Source: Holtiella tumoricola (GTDB lineage Bacteria; Bacillota; Clostridia; Lachnospirales; Cellulosilyticaceae). From it: a stretch of DNA of 58,213 nt. The stretch lies in the NCBI RefSeq assembly GCF_027857615.1, contig NZ_JAQIFT010000053.1, positions 1 to 58,213 on the forward strand, given 5' to 3'. Positions 26,590 to 34,770 of the stretch are shown here, piece after piece. Position 1 is the first letter of the stretch, and the number at the start of each line of letters is the position of its first letter. The translations under genes and the position numbers were made by a program. The notes under the pieces were generated by a model. That model did no database searches, was not told where the DNA came from, and worked only from the letters and a program-made list of their open reading frames with translations.

Positions 26590-27063
26590 TTATTTATCTA
26601 GTAAGACAATCGCTTGACTGGCAATACCTTGTTCTGTTCCTGTAAAACCTAAACCTTCTTCCGTTGTAGCCTTTACATTAATTTGGTCTATATTAATTTG
26701 AAGTGCTGATGCAATATTTTCTCTCATAGTCATGATATGTGGTGCCATTTTAGGTTTTTGTGCAATAATTGTCGCATCAATATTATGAATCACTGCGCCT
26801 TCCTTATGTAGAAGCCCCTTAACATGTTCTAATAATTTAATGCTTGATATTCCTTTATATTTTGGGTCTGTATCCGGAAAATGTTTTCCAATATCTCCAC
26901 CGGCGATGGCTCCTAATAACCCATCCATAATAGCATGTACAAGTACATCTGCATCAGAATGACCAAGGAGCCCTAATGTATGCGGTATCTCTACTCCTCC
27001 TAAAATCAACTTACGCTCTTCTACTAATTTGTGTACATCATATCCCATTCCGATTCTTAACAT
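26590..27063 (-). CDS. ispF: 2-C-methyl-D-erythritol 2,4-cyclodiphosphate synthase
   Basis: Cyclises CDP-methylerythritol phosphate in the non-mevalonate isoprenoid pathway. The 157-residue trimeric enzyme shows GYDVHKL (zinc ligands D and H), LLGHSDADVLVHAIMDGLLGA (third zinc His), DIGKHFPDTDPKYKG, and the C-terminal VKATTEEGLGFTG. The normal clostridial partner ispD is not in the window. It has its own terminator, so it is separate from the cysE operon. Confidence 0.98.
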   Translation of the reverse strand: MLRIGMGYDVHKLVEERKLILGGVEIPHTLGLLGHSDADVLVHAIMDGLLGAIAGGDIGKHFPDTDPKYKGISSIKLLEHVKGLLHKEGAVIHNIDATIIAQKPKMAPHIMTMRENIASALQINIDQINVKATTEEGLGFTGTEQGIASQAIVLLDK

Positions 27064-27161
27064 GTTTCTTCCTCTTTTCTTTCAAATTTTATCTTATATA
27101 CGCTGTAGTATAAACTATTTTTAGGTTCATTATAGCATATTTAAAATCTCCTATAAATTAT

Positions 27162-27190
27162 TGAAACTTTTGCTACACTATAAGGGTCTA
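27162..27190 (+). promoter_or_regulatory. Probable ECF-type autoregulated promoter
   Basis: TGAAAC (27162-27167) and GGTCTA (27185-27190) are 17 bp apart. This resembles the -35 TGAAAC and -10 CGTC pattern used by ECF factors of the SigV/SigX type. It lies 47 bp upstream of the sigma gene. Confidence 0.6.
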
Positions 27191-27236
27191 ATCCATGTAA
27201 CAAACAAATAGAAATCCAGCGCTGGAAGGTAACACT

Positions 27237-27710
27237 ATGGAAACAGAAATTGTGAATTACATTCTCTCTAATAAAGAGAAACATTATCGTATTGCATATA
27301 GCTACGTCAAAAATAAAGACGATGCTCTAGATATCGTTCAAGATACTATTTTAAAAGCTCTCAAATATCAACATACATTACGAGAACCTCATTATCTAAA
27401 TACTTGGTTTATTAAAATACTTATTAATACTTGTAAAACCCATCTCAAAAAGCAGCAACGCTACATAGATGTGGAAGATGACATTTTAGAAATTTTAGAT
27501 GAACCCTATTTAGATACCTATAGGTCTTTTGAACTTGAAGATGCTCTAGACCATCTTTCTTATAATGAAAAAACAATTATCCTTCTCCGTTACTTTGAAC
27601 AATTTGAACTCAAAGAAGTCTCAACGGTTATGGATCAAAATCTTAGTACAGTTAAATCAACCTTATATCGAGCATTAAAAAAATTAAAAGTTCTATTAGA
27701 AAAAGTATAA
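27237..27710 (+). CDS. ECF-family sigma factor
   Basis: 157-residue group 4 sigma factor with only regions 2 and 4. Region 2: RIAYSYVKNKDDALDIVQDTILKALK; region 4: ALDHLSYNEKTIILLRYFEQFELKEVSTVMDQNLSTVKSTLYRALKKLK, with the helix-turn-helix. The ATG follows GGAAGG. It precedes, by 15 bp, an RsiV-like anti-sigma gene. In B. subtilis the matching SigV-RsiV pair responds to lysozyme, so an envelope-stress role is likely. Confidence 0.92.
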   Translation: METEIVNYILSNKEKHYRIAYSYVKNKDDALDIVQDTILKALKYQHTLREPHYLNTWFIKILINTCKTHLKKQQRYIDVEDDILEILDEPYLDTYRSFELEDALDHLSYNEKTIILLRYFEQFELKEVSTVMDQNLSTVKSTLYRALKKLKVLLEKV

Positions 27711-27725
27711 AGAAGGTGAATGCAT

Positions 27726-28616
27726 ATGATTAAGAAAATGATACATGAAAATCTTGAAAAAATTGAAATTCCAGAAGAGTTAGATCAAGTTGTATATAAA
27801 GCAATTCAAAGAGGCTCTGCCTCAAATGAAAGGGTGATTAAAATGAGAAAATGGAGTCGAAATCTACTCACATCAGTAGCCGCACTCACTATTGGTTTTG
27901 TTGGCATATGTAATATCAGTCCTACTTTTGCAGATACCATCAGCACAATCCCTGGTTTAGGTGTATTAGTAAAAGTTATAACATTTGATCAAATCAAATA
28001 CCAAGAAGATACTTATGAAGCTACTTTAAATACACCTATTGTAGAAGGCTTAAATAACGGTGCATTACAAGAGGCCCTTAATAATAAATATATTGAAGAA
28101 AATAAGGCGCTCTTTGAACAATTTGAAAAAGATGTTGCCCATATGAAAACCTATCCTGAAGGTGGACACCTGGGTATAGATACAGGCTATCAAATTAAAA
28201 CAGATAGTGAACAAATTCTTTCTATTGGCCGTTATGTAGTAAACACTGCAGCTTCTTCTTCAACTACAATGACCTATGACACTATCGATAAACAAAACGA
28301 AATACTCATTACACTTCCTAGTCTCTTTAAAGATTCTAGCTATATAGAGCTTATTAGTGAAAATATTAAAGAACAAATGCGTACACGTATGGCACAAGAT
28401 AATAGTCTCATCTATTGGATAGAAGGTGATCCTGATGCAATTGATGGTTTTAATAAAATTAGTGCGAATCAAAACTTCTACATTACAACTGAAGGTAAAC
28501 TTATGATTTCCTTTGATAAATACGAAGTTGGACCAGGGGTCATGGGTATTCAAGAGTTTGAGATTCCAACAACAGTTCTCCAAAATATTTTAGTAAGTAA
28601 CACTTATATTAAATAG
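27726..28616 (+). CDS. RsiV-like anti-sigma factor
   Basis: 296-residue bitopic protein. About 40 cytoplasmic residues (probably holding the ECF factor), one membrane helix (LLTSVAALTIGFVGICNI, about 47-64), then an extracellular part with a DUF4179/DUF4163-like stretch and a C-terminal DUF3298-type domain (FDKYEVGPGVMGIQEFEIP). In RsiV this domain binds lysozyme and triggers regulated proteolysis. I place the start at 27726, nine bases after AAGG; the ATG at 27720 is too close. The signal-peptidase site cannot be judged by eye. Confidence 0.85.
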   Translation: MIKKMIHENLEKIEIPEELDQVVYKAIQRGSASNERVIKMRKWSRNLLTSVAALTIGFVGICNISPTFADTISTIPGLGVLVKVITFDQIKYQEDTYEATLNTPIVEGLNNGALQEALNNKYIEENKALFEQFEKDVAHMKTYPEGGHLGIDTGYQIKTDSEQILSIGRYVVNTAASSSTTMTYDTIDKQNEILITLPSLFKDSSYIELISENIKEQMRTRMAQDNSLIYWIEGDPDAIDGFNKISANQNFYITTEGKLMISFDKYEVGPGVMGIQEFEIPTTVLQNILVSNTYIK

Positions 28617-28643
28617 GCAAGTAGTCATTACACTTCTCCTTAC

Positions 28644-28689
28644 AATATAATAGAAGGGTGTCACCTAGGTGACACCCTTCTATTATATT
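28644..28689. terminator. 46-base perfect palindrome, convergent terminator
   Basis: 23 bp are perfectly inverted around position 28666/28667 (core GGGTGTCACCTAGGTGACACCC), between the convergent anti-sigma and DegV genes. It can end transcription from both sides. Confidence 0.88.
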
Positions 28690-28691
28690 TA

Positions 28692-29552
28692 TTACTCTAA
28701 AATTTGAACGGCAACACCGACAAGCCCTGGTCCTGTATGTACGCCTAAAGCTGGACTAATCTGCCCTTCTACATAAGTTTCTATATTGGAAAGTGCCTCT
28801 GTTAAAGCCTTTCTTACACCTGCTGCTTCTTCTGGTGCGCCACCGTGGCAAACAGCTACATTGAGTTTCTTACCTTCTGCTGCAAATTCTTTTGCTAAAT
28901 CTACTATTTTATCAAGCGATTTCTTTCTTCCTCTTACTTTAGCAATATTATAGTAAATGCCTTCTGGATTACAAGAAATAATAGGTTTTAAATTTAATGC
29001 ATTTCCAAGAAGAGAAGCTACTAACCCAATGCGTCCTCCTTTTTGAAGATACTCAAGTGTATCTACACAGAAAAATACTTTTATTTTAGGTACATTATTC
29101 TGTACCGTTTCTACTAATTCTTCAAACTCCATACCTTCTTCAATATACTTAGCTGCTTGAATTGCACTGAATCCCGCTGCAATCCCAATATTAAGTGTAT
29201 CGATTACTTTAATATCTAATCCATCATATTCTTTAGCAAGCATTGTAACTAAATTATGTGTCCCACTAAGACCACTTGATAACGTTACTGCAAGCACTTT
29301 TTCATAACCATCTGTTTTGATTTGGTCCAGCTTTTCCATAACCTCTATGCTACTTGGTAAAGATGTTTTAGGGATTTCTACTTTCAGTCTATTATAAACT
29401 TCATCGGCTGTAATATTTACACCATCTGAGTATTCACCATCGCTGTAAATAATTTTAAGAGGGATTGTATACATCTTATATTGTTCAACAAGTGCTGCAG
29501 GTACATCAATGCATGTATCCACTAATAAAGCAATTTTTTGTTTATTCATCAT
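28692..29552 (-). CDS. DegV-family fatty-acid-binding protein
   Basis: 286-residue protein of the DegV/FakB family. In Firmicutes, FakB proteins present exogenous fatty acids to the kinase FakA. The N-terminal DTCIDVPAALVEQYKMYTIPLKI, TSLPS (lipid carboxylate contact) and LSSGLSGTHN blocks, and the C-terminal HTGPGLVGVAVQ, are characteristic. No FakA gene is adjacent. The start lies after GAGGG; a second ATG is three bases on. Confidence 0.93.
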   Translation of the reverse strand: MMNKQKIALLVDTCIDVPAALVEQYKMYTIPLKIIYSDGEYSDGVNITADEVYNRLKVEIPKTSLPSSIEVMEKLDQIKTDGYEKVLAVTLSSGLSGTHNLVTMLAKEYDGLDIKVIDTLNIGIAAGFSAIQAAKYIEEGMEFEELVETVQNNVPKIKVFFCVDTLEYLQKGGRIGLVASLLGNALNLKPIISCNPEGIYYNIAKVRGRKKSLDKIVDLAKEFAAEGKKLNVAVCHGGAPEEAAGVRKALTEALSNIETYVEGQISPALGVHTGPGLVGVAVQILE

Positions 29553-29647
29553 TTTACCCTCACTTTTTACTACGTATTATTTAAAATTCTATTAATTACA
29601 ATAATATATCATTTCTTTAATCATTTCAAGTAGTTTTTAAAACTATA

Positions 29648-30529
29648 TCAAGTGTGCGACGTCATAGGAAATAGTACATCTTGAGATTCTGTTAACGTTA
29701 ATCCCCTAATAAATAGCGTATCATCTTCCCTCTTTATACGTGTACTTATTGGAATATATCTCACAAGCTCTGGTATGAAGTGAAATTCAATTTCTTCATC
29801 CTCTTGTATAACTATCCTTTCTAATAAATCATCTAATACAAAAGGTTTACTACTAAGCACATCATATAGATGTAATACCTTTGCCTCTCTTATAGCTATT
29901 ATCATGATATCTTCATCTTTTATATAGTATAAATTGTCTTTAAATCCATCTTTACAATAAACCTCTAAAGGCCAATTATCTTGTACAATACCCCACTTAT
30001 TTGAAATAGGTGTACGATTATTAATTAACCGCTCTATCAGTCTCTCTGTAAAGTGTGTCCCTGATTGAAGCTCTATAATCATACTTTCTTGCTTTCTTAT
30101 ATCTTCTGCTTTCAATCTATAACTTATCTCCATAATAGGCTTAAATCCAAACTTCGGATAAAATTCTAATACTGTCTTATTGGCAAATAAATAGATAAAA
30201 TCACACTGATCCTCATATACCTTAATCACATGATCCATTAATCTTGCCGCTAAACCATTTCCTCTACAATCTTCCCTTGTCATAACTGTACCTATTTGAA
30301 TAGCTTTCTTCTCTTCTCCATTAATAACCACGCACATCTCATTTGCTGATACATTTGCAATGATTTCTTCATCAATTGCATAAGCATAGCTTTTATATTT
30401 ACCTTTAAAATATCTCTTTTGATACCATACTTCAAAATCTAATCCGAAAGTTGCCTGAGCTAAATCATTAAAGCTTTTTCGATATGTTTTGTTCCAAAAG
30501 TAATTTTCAATAAGTTGCAATGTCCCCAT
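29648..30529 (-). CDS. GNAT-family acetyltransferase
   Basis: 293-residue protein with an N-terminal GNAT domain (about 1-130; motif A: TREDCRGNGLAARLMDHVI; then YLFANKTVLEFYPKFGFKP) and a C-terminal region of about 150 residues without recognised motifs. The two-part architecture resembles Eis-like acetyltransferases, but I cannot confirm it. The start at 30529 is chosen for its AAGGGGA site; the frame from 30598 has none. Confidence 0.82.
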   Translation of the reverse strand: MGTLQLIENYFWNKTYRKSFNDLAQATFGLDFEVWYQKRYFKGKYKSYAYAIDEEIIANVSANEMCVVINGEEKKAIQIGTVMTREDCRGNGLAARLMDHVIKVYEDQCDFIYLFANKTVLEFYPKFGFKPIMEISYRLKAEDIRKQESMIIELQSGTHFTERLIERLINNRTPISNKWGIVQDNWPLEVYCKDGFKDNLYYIKDEDIMIIAIREAKVLHLYDVLSSKPFVLDDLLERIVIQEDEEIEFHFIPELVRYIPISTRIKREDDTLFIRGLTLTESQDVLFPMTSHT

Positions 30530-30637
30530 AGTAATCCCCTTATACTTAAGATTATAATAATAAAATATTCTAACTATATTATAAACCATTTTACTCACTT
30601 ATGAGAAGTAGCTATTAAATCTAATTTTATGCACAAA

Positions 30638-30667
30638 AAAGCAGATACGATATATCGTATCTGCTTT
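30638..30667 (-). terminator. Terminator of tRNA cluster 1
   Basis: A palindrome of about 30 bp (AAAGCAGATACGAT and its complement) lies just past tRNA-Met, with T-runs on the minus strand. Confidence 0.85.
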
Positions 30668-30673
30668 GCTAAG

Positions 30674-30747
30674 TAGCGGAAGACGGATTTGAACCGCCGA
30701 CACCATGGGTATGAACCATGTGCTCTAGCCAACTGAGCTATTCCGCC
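30674..30747 (-). tRNA. tRNA-Met (CAT), elongator
   Basis: A 74-base cloverleaf with anticodon loop TTCATAC and acceptor GGCGGAA/TTCCGCT with G1-U72 and A73, as in elongator tRNA-Met of Firmicutes. No encoded CCA. Last gene of cluster 1. Confidence 0.95.
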
Positions 30748-30768
30748 ATATCATGTTTTAAATAAACA

Positions 30769-30841
30769 TGGTCGCTATAGGGCTCGAACCTATGACCCCC
30801 TGCTTGTAAGGCAGGTGCTCTCCCAGCTGAGCTAAGCGACC
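30769..30841 (-). tRNA. tRNA-Val (TAC)
   Basis: A 73-base cloverleaf with anticodon loop CTTACAA and acceptor GGTCGCT/AGCGACC with A73. No encoded CCA. Confidence 0.96.
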
Positions 30842-30849
30842 ACATTAAA

Positions 30850-30923
30850 CGACCCAGAAGGGACTCGAACCCTCGACCTCCGCCGTGACAGGGCGGCGTG
30901 CTAACCAACTGTACCACTGGGCC
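30850..30923 (-). tRNA. tRNA-Asp (GTC)
   Basis: A 74-base cloverleaf with anticodon loop CTGTCAC and acceptor GGCCCAG/CTGGGTC with G73. No encoded CCA. Nine bases separate it from tRNA-Val. Confidence 0.96.
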
Positions 30924-30950
30924 AATCGTTTTATTATCCTGTTTGGATAG

Positions 30951-31023
30951 TGGAGACGAAGGGGTTCGAACCCTTGACCCCCTGCGTGCAAGGCAGGTGC
31001 TCTCCCAGCTGAGCTACGCCCCC
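30951..31023 (-). tRNA. tRNA-Ala (TGC), copy 1
   Basis: A 73-base cloverleaf with anticodon loop CTTGCAC, acceptor GGGGGCG/CGTCTCC and A73. Compared with copy 2 (34459-34531), pair 7-66 is G-C instead of A-T, a compensated change. Confidence 0.96.
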
Positions 31024-31048
31024 AAAAGGAATGTCAGCTCAGCCATAA

Positions 31049-31119
31049 CAGGGGCAGAAGGAATCGAACCCTCCTCTGGAGTTTTGGAGACTCTTATTCT
31101 ACCGATGAACTATGCCCCT
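31049..31119 (-). tRNA. tRNA-Trp (CCA)
   Basis: A 71-base cloverleaf with anticodon loop CTCCAAA (anticodon CCA after U33), acceptor AGGGGCA/TGCCCCT, and G73, the usual tryptophan identity base. It looks the same as the copy at 58026-58096. Confidence 0.95.
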
Positions 31120-31126
31120 ATATAAG

Positions 31127-31198
31127 CTCCCCGAGTAGGGTTCGAACCTACGACCCTTCGGTTAACAGCCGAATGCTCTGCCGCTGAGCTATCGAGGA
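31127..31198 (-). tRNA. tRNA-Asn (GTT)
   Basis: A 72-base cloverleaf with anticodon loop CTGTTAA, acceptor TCCTCGA/TCGGGGA and G73. First gene of cluster 1 behind a strong promoter. Confidence 0.95.
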
Positions 31199-31222
31199 AT
31201 GTTTGCCTCACTGACAAGATTT

Positions 31223-31251
31223 ATTCTACATCATCCATTGACACTTGTCAA
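31223..31251 (-). promoter_or_regulatory. Promoter of tRNA cluster 1
   Basis: A perfect TTGACA (31251-31246) and TAGAAT (31228-31223), separated by 17 bp on the minus strand. Start point near 31216, about 18 bases before tRNA-Asn. Confidence 0.85.
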
Positions 31252-31304
31252 CGCTAAAATATATTTTTTTATAAGAAATTTTTAAGCTAGTTTAAGTTTC
31301 TATT

Positions 31305-31330
31305 AAAACCCTTGATTACTCAAGGGTTTT
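31305..31330 (-). terminator. Terminator enclosing the CPBP stop codon
   Basis: AAAACCCTTG (31305-31314) pairs with CAAGGGTTTT (31321-31330). The TAA stop (31318-31316) sits in the six-base loop. AATAG follows on the minus strand, so the T-tract is short. Confidence 0.65.
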
Positions 31331-32206
31331 AGTCATTTCCACTCCTACTTTATTCTTAATTCCTACCCTATTTATACTATATATTCCTATACCAATACAT
31401 CCTACACCTAATATCATAAGTATTAGGATAACAGAATAAAAAACACCATTCTCCCCCATATTCATATAGGTACATAAACACGAAATACAATTATTTACAA
31501 TATGAATGATCACACCACTCCATATAGAGCCTGTACGATATACCACATAGCCACACACAATACCTATTAGTGTAGCATATACAACTTGAATACCATTCAT
31601 ATGAACTAAACCAAAAATTAATCCTTGAACTACAATTGCGATTGCTATATCAAAGTTCTTTTTTAAAGCTTGAAAAATAATGCCTCTAAATAGAACTTCT
31701 TCTATAAAAGGTGCTATAATGCCTACAATCATTATTCCTATCGCAAAAGGCATTTCTTTTATTATACTTGAAACATCTTGAAGGGCTGCATAACTTAACC
31801 TAAATAACTCTATATTCCCTAAAATTTCTACTACTCCTATATTAAAAGCATATACCCCTATCCCAATAAGCACACTTAGTCCAACAATCTTAGTATTTAT
31901 TTTTTTAATCCATATTTTATCTCTTAACTTCTGCTTACGGCATTTAGCCACTAACCATATGATTCCTAGCACCATAAGGTCACAAATTAGAACAACATAA
32001 AATGTATAGGGTTTTACCATTTCTAATATCATTTGGCTAAATACTTCTCCACTATTCATGAGTTCATAATAGGCACTTTCTTCCATACCTATTGCTACAT
32101 TTACAAGTGCAACTACCTGAATAATAAAATTAATACCCAATTGAATACCTAAGTAAACCATCAAATACCCAAAAACTGTACCAATGCTTTTTGCTTTTTC
32201 CTTCAC
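31316..32206 (-). CDS. CPBP-family intramembrane metalloprotease
   Basis: 296-residue membrane protein with about eight helices and the CAAX-protease/bacteriocin-processing (CPBP, Abi) motifs: FIEEVLFRG (EExxxR, about 160-170) and FGLVHMN (FxxxH) with a third His region near IHIVNN. Family members cut prenylated or small peptide substrates or confer bacteriocin immunity; no bacteriocin gene is nearby. The start is GTG at 32206 after AGGGGGA. The stop codon lies within the terminator loop. Confidence 0.9.
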   Translation of the reverse strand: MKEKAKSIGTVFGYLMVYLGIQLGINFIIQVVALVNVAIGMEESAYYELMNSGEVFSQMILEMVKPYTFYVVLICDLMVLGIIWLVAKCRKQKLRDKIWIKKINTKIVGLSVLIGIGVYAFNIGVVEILGNIELFRLSYAALQDVSSIIKEMPFAIGIMIVGIIAPFIEEVLFRGIIFQALKKNFDIAIAIVVQGLIFGLVHMNGIQVVYATLIGIVCGYVVYRTGSIWSGVIIHIVNNCISCLCTYMNMGENGVFYSVILILMILGVGCIGIGIYSINRVGIKNKVGVEMTKTLE

Positions 32207-32389
32207 TATATTCCCCCTACTTTCTTTATTACACTTATACTCGCATTAACTCCATATAATCCTTTCGCCGTCCAACTACCATTATATACCAAAATTATTT
32301 TTACGACTATTTCAAATTATTCATTTACTCAAAAATAAAAAGCAATCTAAGTTTTTAACTTTCCCTAGATTGCTTCTCATCTTAGTTTG

Positions 32390-33598
32390 TTATTTAATAA
32401 GTTTTACAAATTTTTTCTTTCCTATTTTCAAAATATCTCCCGATTGAATAGACCTACTAAGGTCCACTACTTCTTCTTGATTAAGTTGTACACCTTTTTG
32501 TTTTACAATACGTCTTAGTTCACTACTACTTGGAACAAATCCTGCTTCTACTAAACTTGATACTATATCTAGTAATGTATTTGACTCTTTCCCTATTTGA
32601 AGCTCTGGTAAATCTGTAGGAATAGCCTTTTTACTAAATGCTTCTTCGTAGTATCTGATAGCACCCTCTACCTCTTCTCTTGAATGGTATAAGCCCGTAA
32701 TAATACGTGCTAATTCTAATTTAATATCTCTTGGATTTTCCCCATTGGATAATGCTTGTTTAATTTCATCAATACGGTCTGGATGTTCATCTGTTGCTAG
32801 TTCAAAGTATTTGATAATGAGTTCATCTGGTACTTCCATCACTTTTTTAAACATAATGTTTGCAGGTTCACTCACACCGATGTAATTCCCAAGACTTTTA
32901 CTCATTTTCTCTATACCATCTAGTCCCTCTAGTATTGGCATAAACATAGCAATTTGCTGTTCCTGTCCCATAGTCTTTTGTAATGTTCTTCCCATGAGAA
33001 TATTGAATGTTTGGTCTGTTCCTCCAAGTTCAATATCTGCTTCTAATTCTACTGAATCGTAAGCTTGCATAAGAGGGTAGAAAAATTCATGAATTCCAAT
33101 AGGCGTATTGTTATTGTAACGTTTTTGGAAGTCATCACGTTCTAAAATACGTGCAACAGTAGTGGTCGCTGCAAGTCTTAATACATCTTCAAAATTCAAT
33201 TTAGAGAGCCATTCACTATTAAAACGAACCTCTGTCTTATTTTTATCTAATACCTTAAAGATTTGTTCTGCATAAGTTTTTGCATTTGCCTCTACTTGTT
33301 CAGTGGTTAAGGCATTTCTACCTTTTGATTTACCTGTAGGATCTCCTATCTTTCCTGTGAAATCCCCAATAACAATAACTGCACGATGACCTAAGTCTTG
33401 CATTTGTTTAATTTTGCGTAGAACAACTGCATGGCCTAAGTGAATATCTGGCGCACTTGGATCTAATCCTAACTTAATCGTTAATGGTTTATTTTCCTTT
33501 TCTGCCTTGATTAATTTAGCCTCAAGCTCTGCCTCATTTACTAAGGTTTGTACCCCTTTTGTAATAATACGCATTTGTTCCTTTGTAGATTTACTCAT
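32390..33598 (-). CDS. tyrS: Tyrosyl-tRNA synthetase
   Basis: Charges tRNA-Tyr. The 402-residue class I synthetase has PSAPDIHLGHAVVLRK (HIGH-type motif), GDFTGKIGDPTGK, GGTDQTFN, KMSKSLGNYI and a C-terminal S4 RNA-binding domain (SSSELRRIVKQKGVQLN). It is the TyrZ-like form common in clostridia, judging by the HLGH motif. The start at 33598 follows AAAGGAG; the longer frame would start at a GTG within it. A tyrosine T-box leader precedes it. Confidence 0.97.
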   Translation of the reverse strand: MSKSTKEQMRIITKGVQTLVNEAELEAKLIKAEKENKPLTIKLGLDPSAPDIHLGHAVVLRKIKQMQDLGHRAVIVIGDFTGKIGDPTGKSKGRNALTTEQVEANAKTYAEQIFKVLDKNKTEVRFNSEWLSKLNFEDVLRLAATTTVARILERDDFQKRYNNNTPIGIHEFFYPLMQAYDSVELEADIELGGTDQTFNILMGRTLQKTMGQEQQIAMFMPILEGLDGIEKMSKSLGNYIGVSEPANIMFKKVMEVPDELIIKYFELATDEHPDRIDEIKQALSNGENPRDIKLELARIITGLYHSREEVEGAIRYYEEAFSKKAIPTDLPELQIGKESNTLLDIVSSLVEAGFVPSSSELRRIVKQKGVQLNQEEVVDLSRSIQSGDILKIGKKKFVKLIK

Positions 33599-33694
33599 AT
33601 TCAACACTCCTTTTAATTTAAATAGTTTTAAAGTTTGAGTTTAATATAAGCAAGTTCTATAAGACTTAGAAACGCTTTTACGAAAGATAAACAT

Positions 33695-34042
33695 AAAAAA
33701 AGCCCACGTCCTTTAAATTTAAAAGGACGAGAGCTACTCTCGCGTTACCACCTTTAGTTTATAGATCATTCACATGATCTACCTCTTCAAGTACGCCCTA
33801 ACAAGGGATAATACTCTAGCACTATAACGTGTGCAGGAATCCGTCACAGCCTACTTTCCCTCAGGTTTCGGTGTGAAGCTCAAAGATGTATTCATAGCTA
33901 GCACGTACATGCACCTCTCATCAACCGGTTACTTTCTGTATGCGTTACTTACTATTACTTGTTCTTATCATCGCTTTTCTTCATCTTATACTCCGAAATA
34001 TAGTCTTATAACTATAGGTCTTCGTTATGCATCAATTAAATT
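33695..34042 (-). promoter_or_regulatory. Tyrosine-specific T-box leader
   Basis: The T-box core AAGGTGGTAACGCGAG is at 33754-33739, just before the terminator. In Stem I the specifier region reads GAATACATCTTTGAGC, giving TAC (33890-33888), a Tyr codon. Uncharged tRNA-Tyr is expected to promote read-through into tyrS. The plus-strand frame at 33831-34103 is only a shadow of this RNA. Confidence 0.94.
33701..33735 (-). terminator. T-box-controlled terminator before tyrS
   Basis: CGTCCTTT (33707-33714) pairs with AAAGGACG (33722-33729), extended by AGC/GCT at the base, followed by seven T on the minus strand. Confidence 0.85.
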
Positions 34043-34048
34043 ACAACC

Positions 34049-34077
34049 ATCATATGCCTTAACCAATGAAATGTCAA
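34049..34077 (-). promoter_or_regulatory. Promoter of tyrS
   Basis: Perfect TTGACA (34077-34072) and TATGAT (34054-34049) with 17 bp between, directly ahead of the T-box leader. Confidence 0.85.
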
Positions 34078-34151
34078 CCCTTTTTTCAACAACACCAAAA
34101 TAAGCCTTTTCTAACCCCTATCTGCTAATAAGTAGAACTTTATATACAAAA

Positions 34152-34181
34152 AAGGTAGATACTTTATAAGTATCTACCTTC
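34152..34181 (-). terminator. Terminator of tRNA cluster 2
   Basis: AAGGTAGATAC (34152-34162) pairs with GTATCTACCTT (34170-34180); T-run on the minus strand. Confidence 0.85.
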
Positions 34182-34187
34182 AAGAAG

Positions 34188-34261
34188 TAGCGGAAGACGG
34201 ATTTGAACCGCCGACACCATGGGTATGAACCATGTGCTCTAGCCAACTGAGCTATTCCGCC
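34188..34261 (-). tRNA. tRNA-Met (CAT), second copy
   Basis: Same sequence as the tRNA-Met at 30674-30747 as far as I can compare by eye, including G1-U72. Last gene of cluster 2. Confidence 0.95.
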
Positions 34262-34279
34262 ATATGATGTTTTAAAACA

Positions 34280-34352
34280 TGGTCGCTACAGGGCTCGAAC
34301 CTATGACCCCCTGCTTGTAAGGCAGGTGCTCTCCCAGCTGAGCTAAGCGACC
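34280..34352 (-). tRNA. tRNA-Val (TAC), second copy
   Basis: As the copy at 30769-30841, with one change in the T-arm (CTACAGGG against CTATAGGG on the plus strand). Anticodon loop CTTACAA. Confidence 0.95.
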
Positions 34353-34360
34353 ACATTAAA

Positions 34361-34434
34361 CGACCCAGAAGGGACTCGAACCCTCGACCTCCGCCGTGAC
34401 AGGGCGGCGTGCTAACCAACTGTACCACTGGGCC
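34361..34434 (-). tRNA. tRNA-Asp (GTC), second copy
   Basis: As the copy at 30850-30923; even the spacer to tRNA-Val is the same length and sequence (ACATTAAA), evidence of segment duplication. Confidence 0.95.
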
Positions 34435-34458
34435 AACTTTTGTTATCCTATCGGATAG

Positions 34459-34531
34459 TGGAGACAAAGGGAATCGAACCCTTGACCCCCTGCGTGCAAG
34501 GCAGGTGCTCTCCCAGCTGAGCTATGCCCCC
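34459..34531 (-). tRNA. tRNA-Ala (TGC), copy 2
   Basis: Acceptor GGGGGCA/TGTCTCC; compared with copy 1, acceptor pair 7-66 is A-T instead of G-C and the T-arm has matching changes. Anticodon loop CTTGCAC is unchanged. First gene of cluster 2. Confidence 0.95.
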
Positions 34532-34576
34532 AAAAGTTGTTATTTGCTTCGGTATTACCCGCTGCTGACTTGTATT

Positions 34577-34605
34577 ATTTTGCACTAAAACTAGCTTTAT
34601 GTCAA
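34577..34605 (-). promoter_or_regulatory. Promoter of tRNA cluster 2
   Basis: Perfect TTGACA (34605-34600) with a weak CAAAAT (34582-34577) at 17 bp spacing. The -35 is the strong element. Confidence 0.6.
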
Positions 34606-34668
34606 GAGGCTTCTTAAAATTTTTAAAGATTTTTTTGTTGCTTTAAAATGTTCATATCTAAAATTAAA

Positions 34669-34712
34669 AGGCTATGCTCACTCTACGCTTTCTAGAGATC
34701 GTTGCATAGCCT
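34669..34712 (-). terminator. Terminator after the left MerR-like gene
   Basis: AGGCTATGC (34669-34677) pairs with GCATAGCCT (34704-34712); TTTTAATTTT follows on the minus strand. No terminator is visible between the pectinesterase gene and this one, so it may also end the pectin transcript. Confidence 0.75.
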
Positions 34713-34770
34713 CTACTCATCAAATTTACTTTAGTAACTACTTTTAGTTTTTATATCATAATTACCCTAT

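Noticed and set aside
30898..31125. 75-residue plus-strand frame
   Set aside because: Lies entirely on tRNA-Asp, Ala and Trp genes; the typical false frame over tRNAs.
31316..32206. Phage-defence (Abi) system
   Set aside because: The CPBP family is shared with many housekeeping proteases; no partner genes support a defence role.
33831..34103. 90-residue plus-strand frame
   Set aside because: Antisense of the tyrS T-box leader and promoter.
34252..34467. 71-residue minus-strand frame
   Set aside because: Runs through the tRNA genes of cluster 2.
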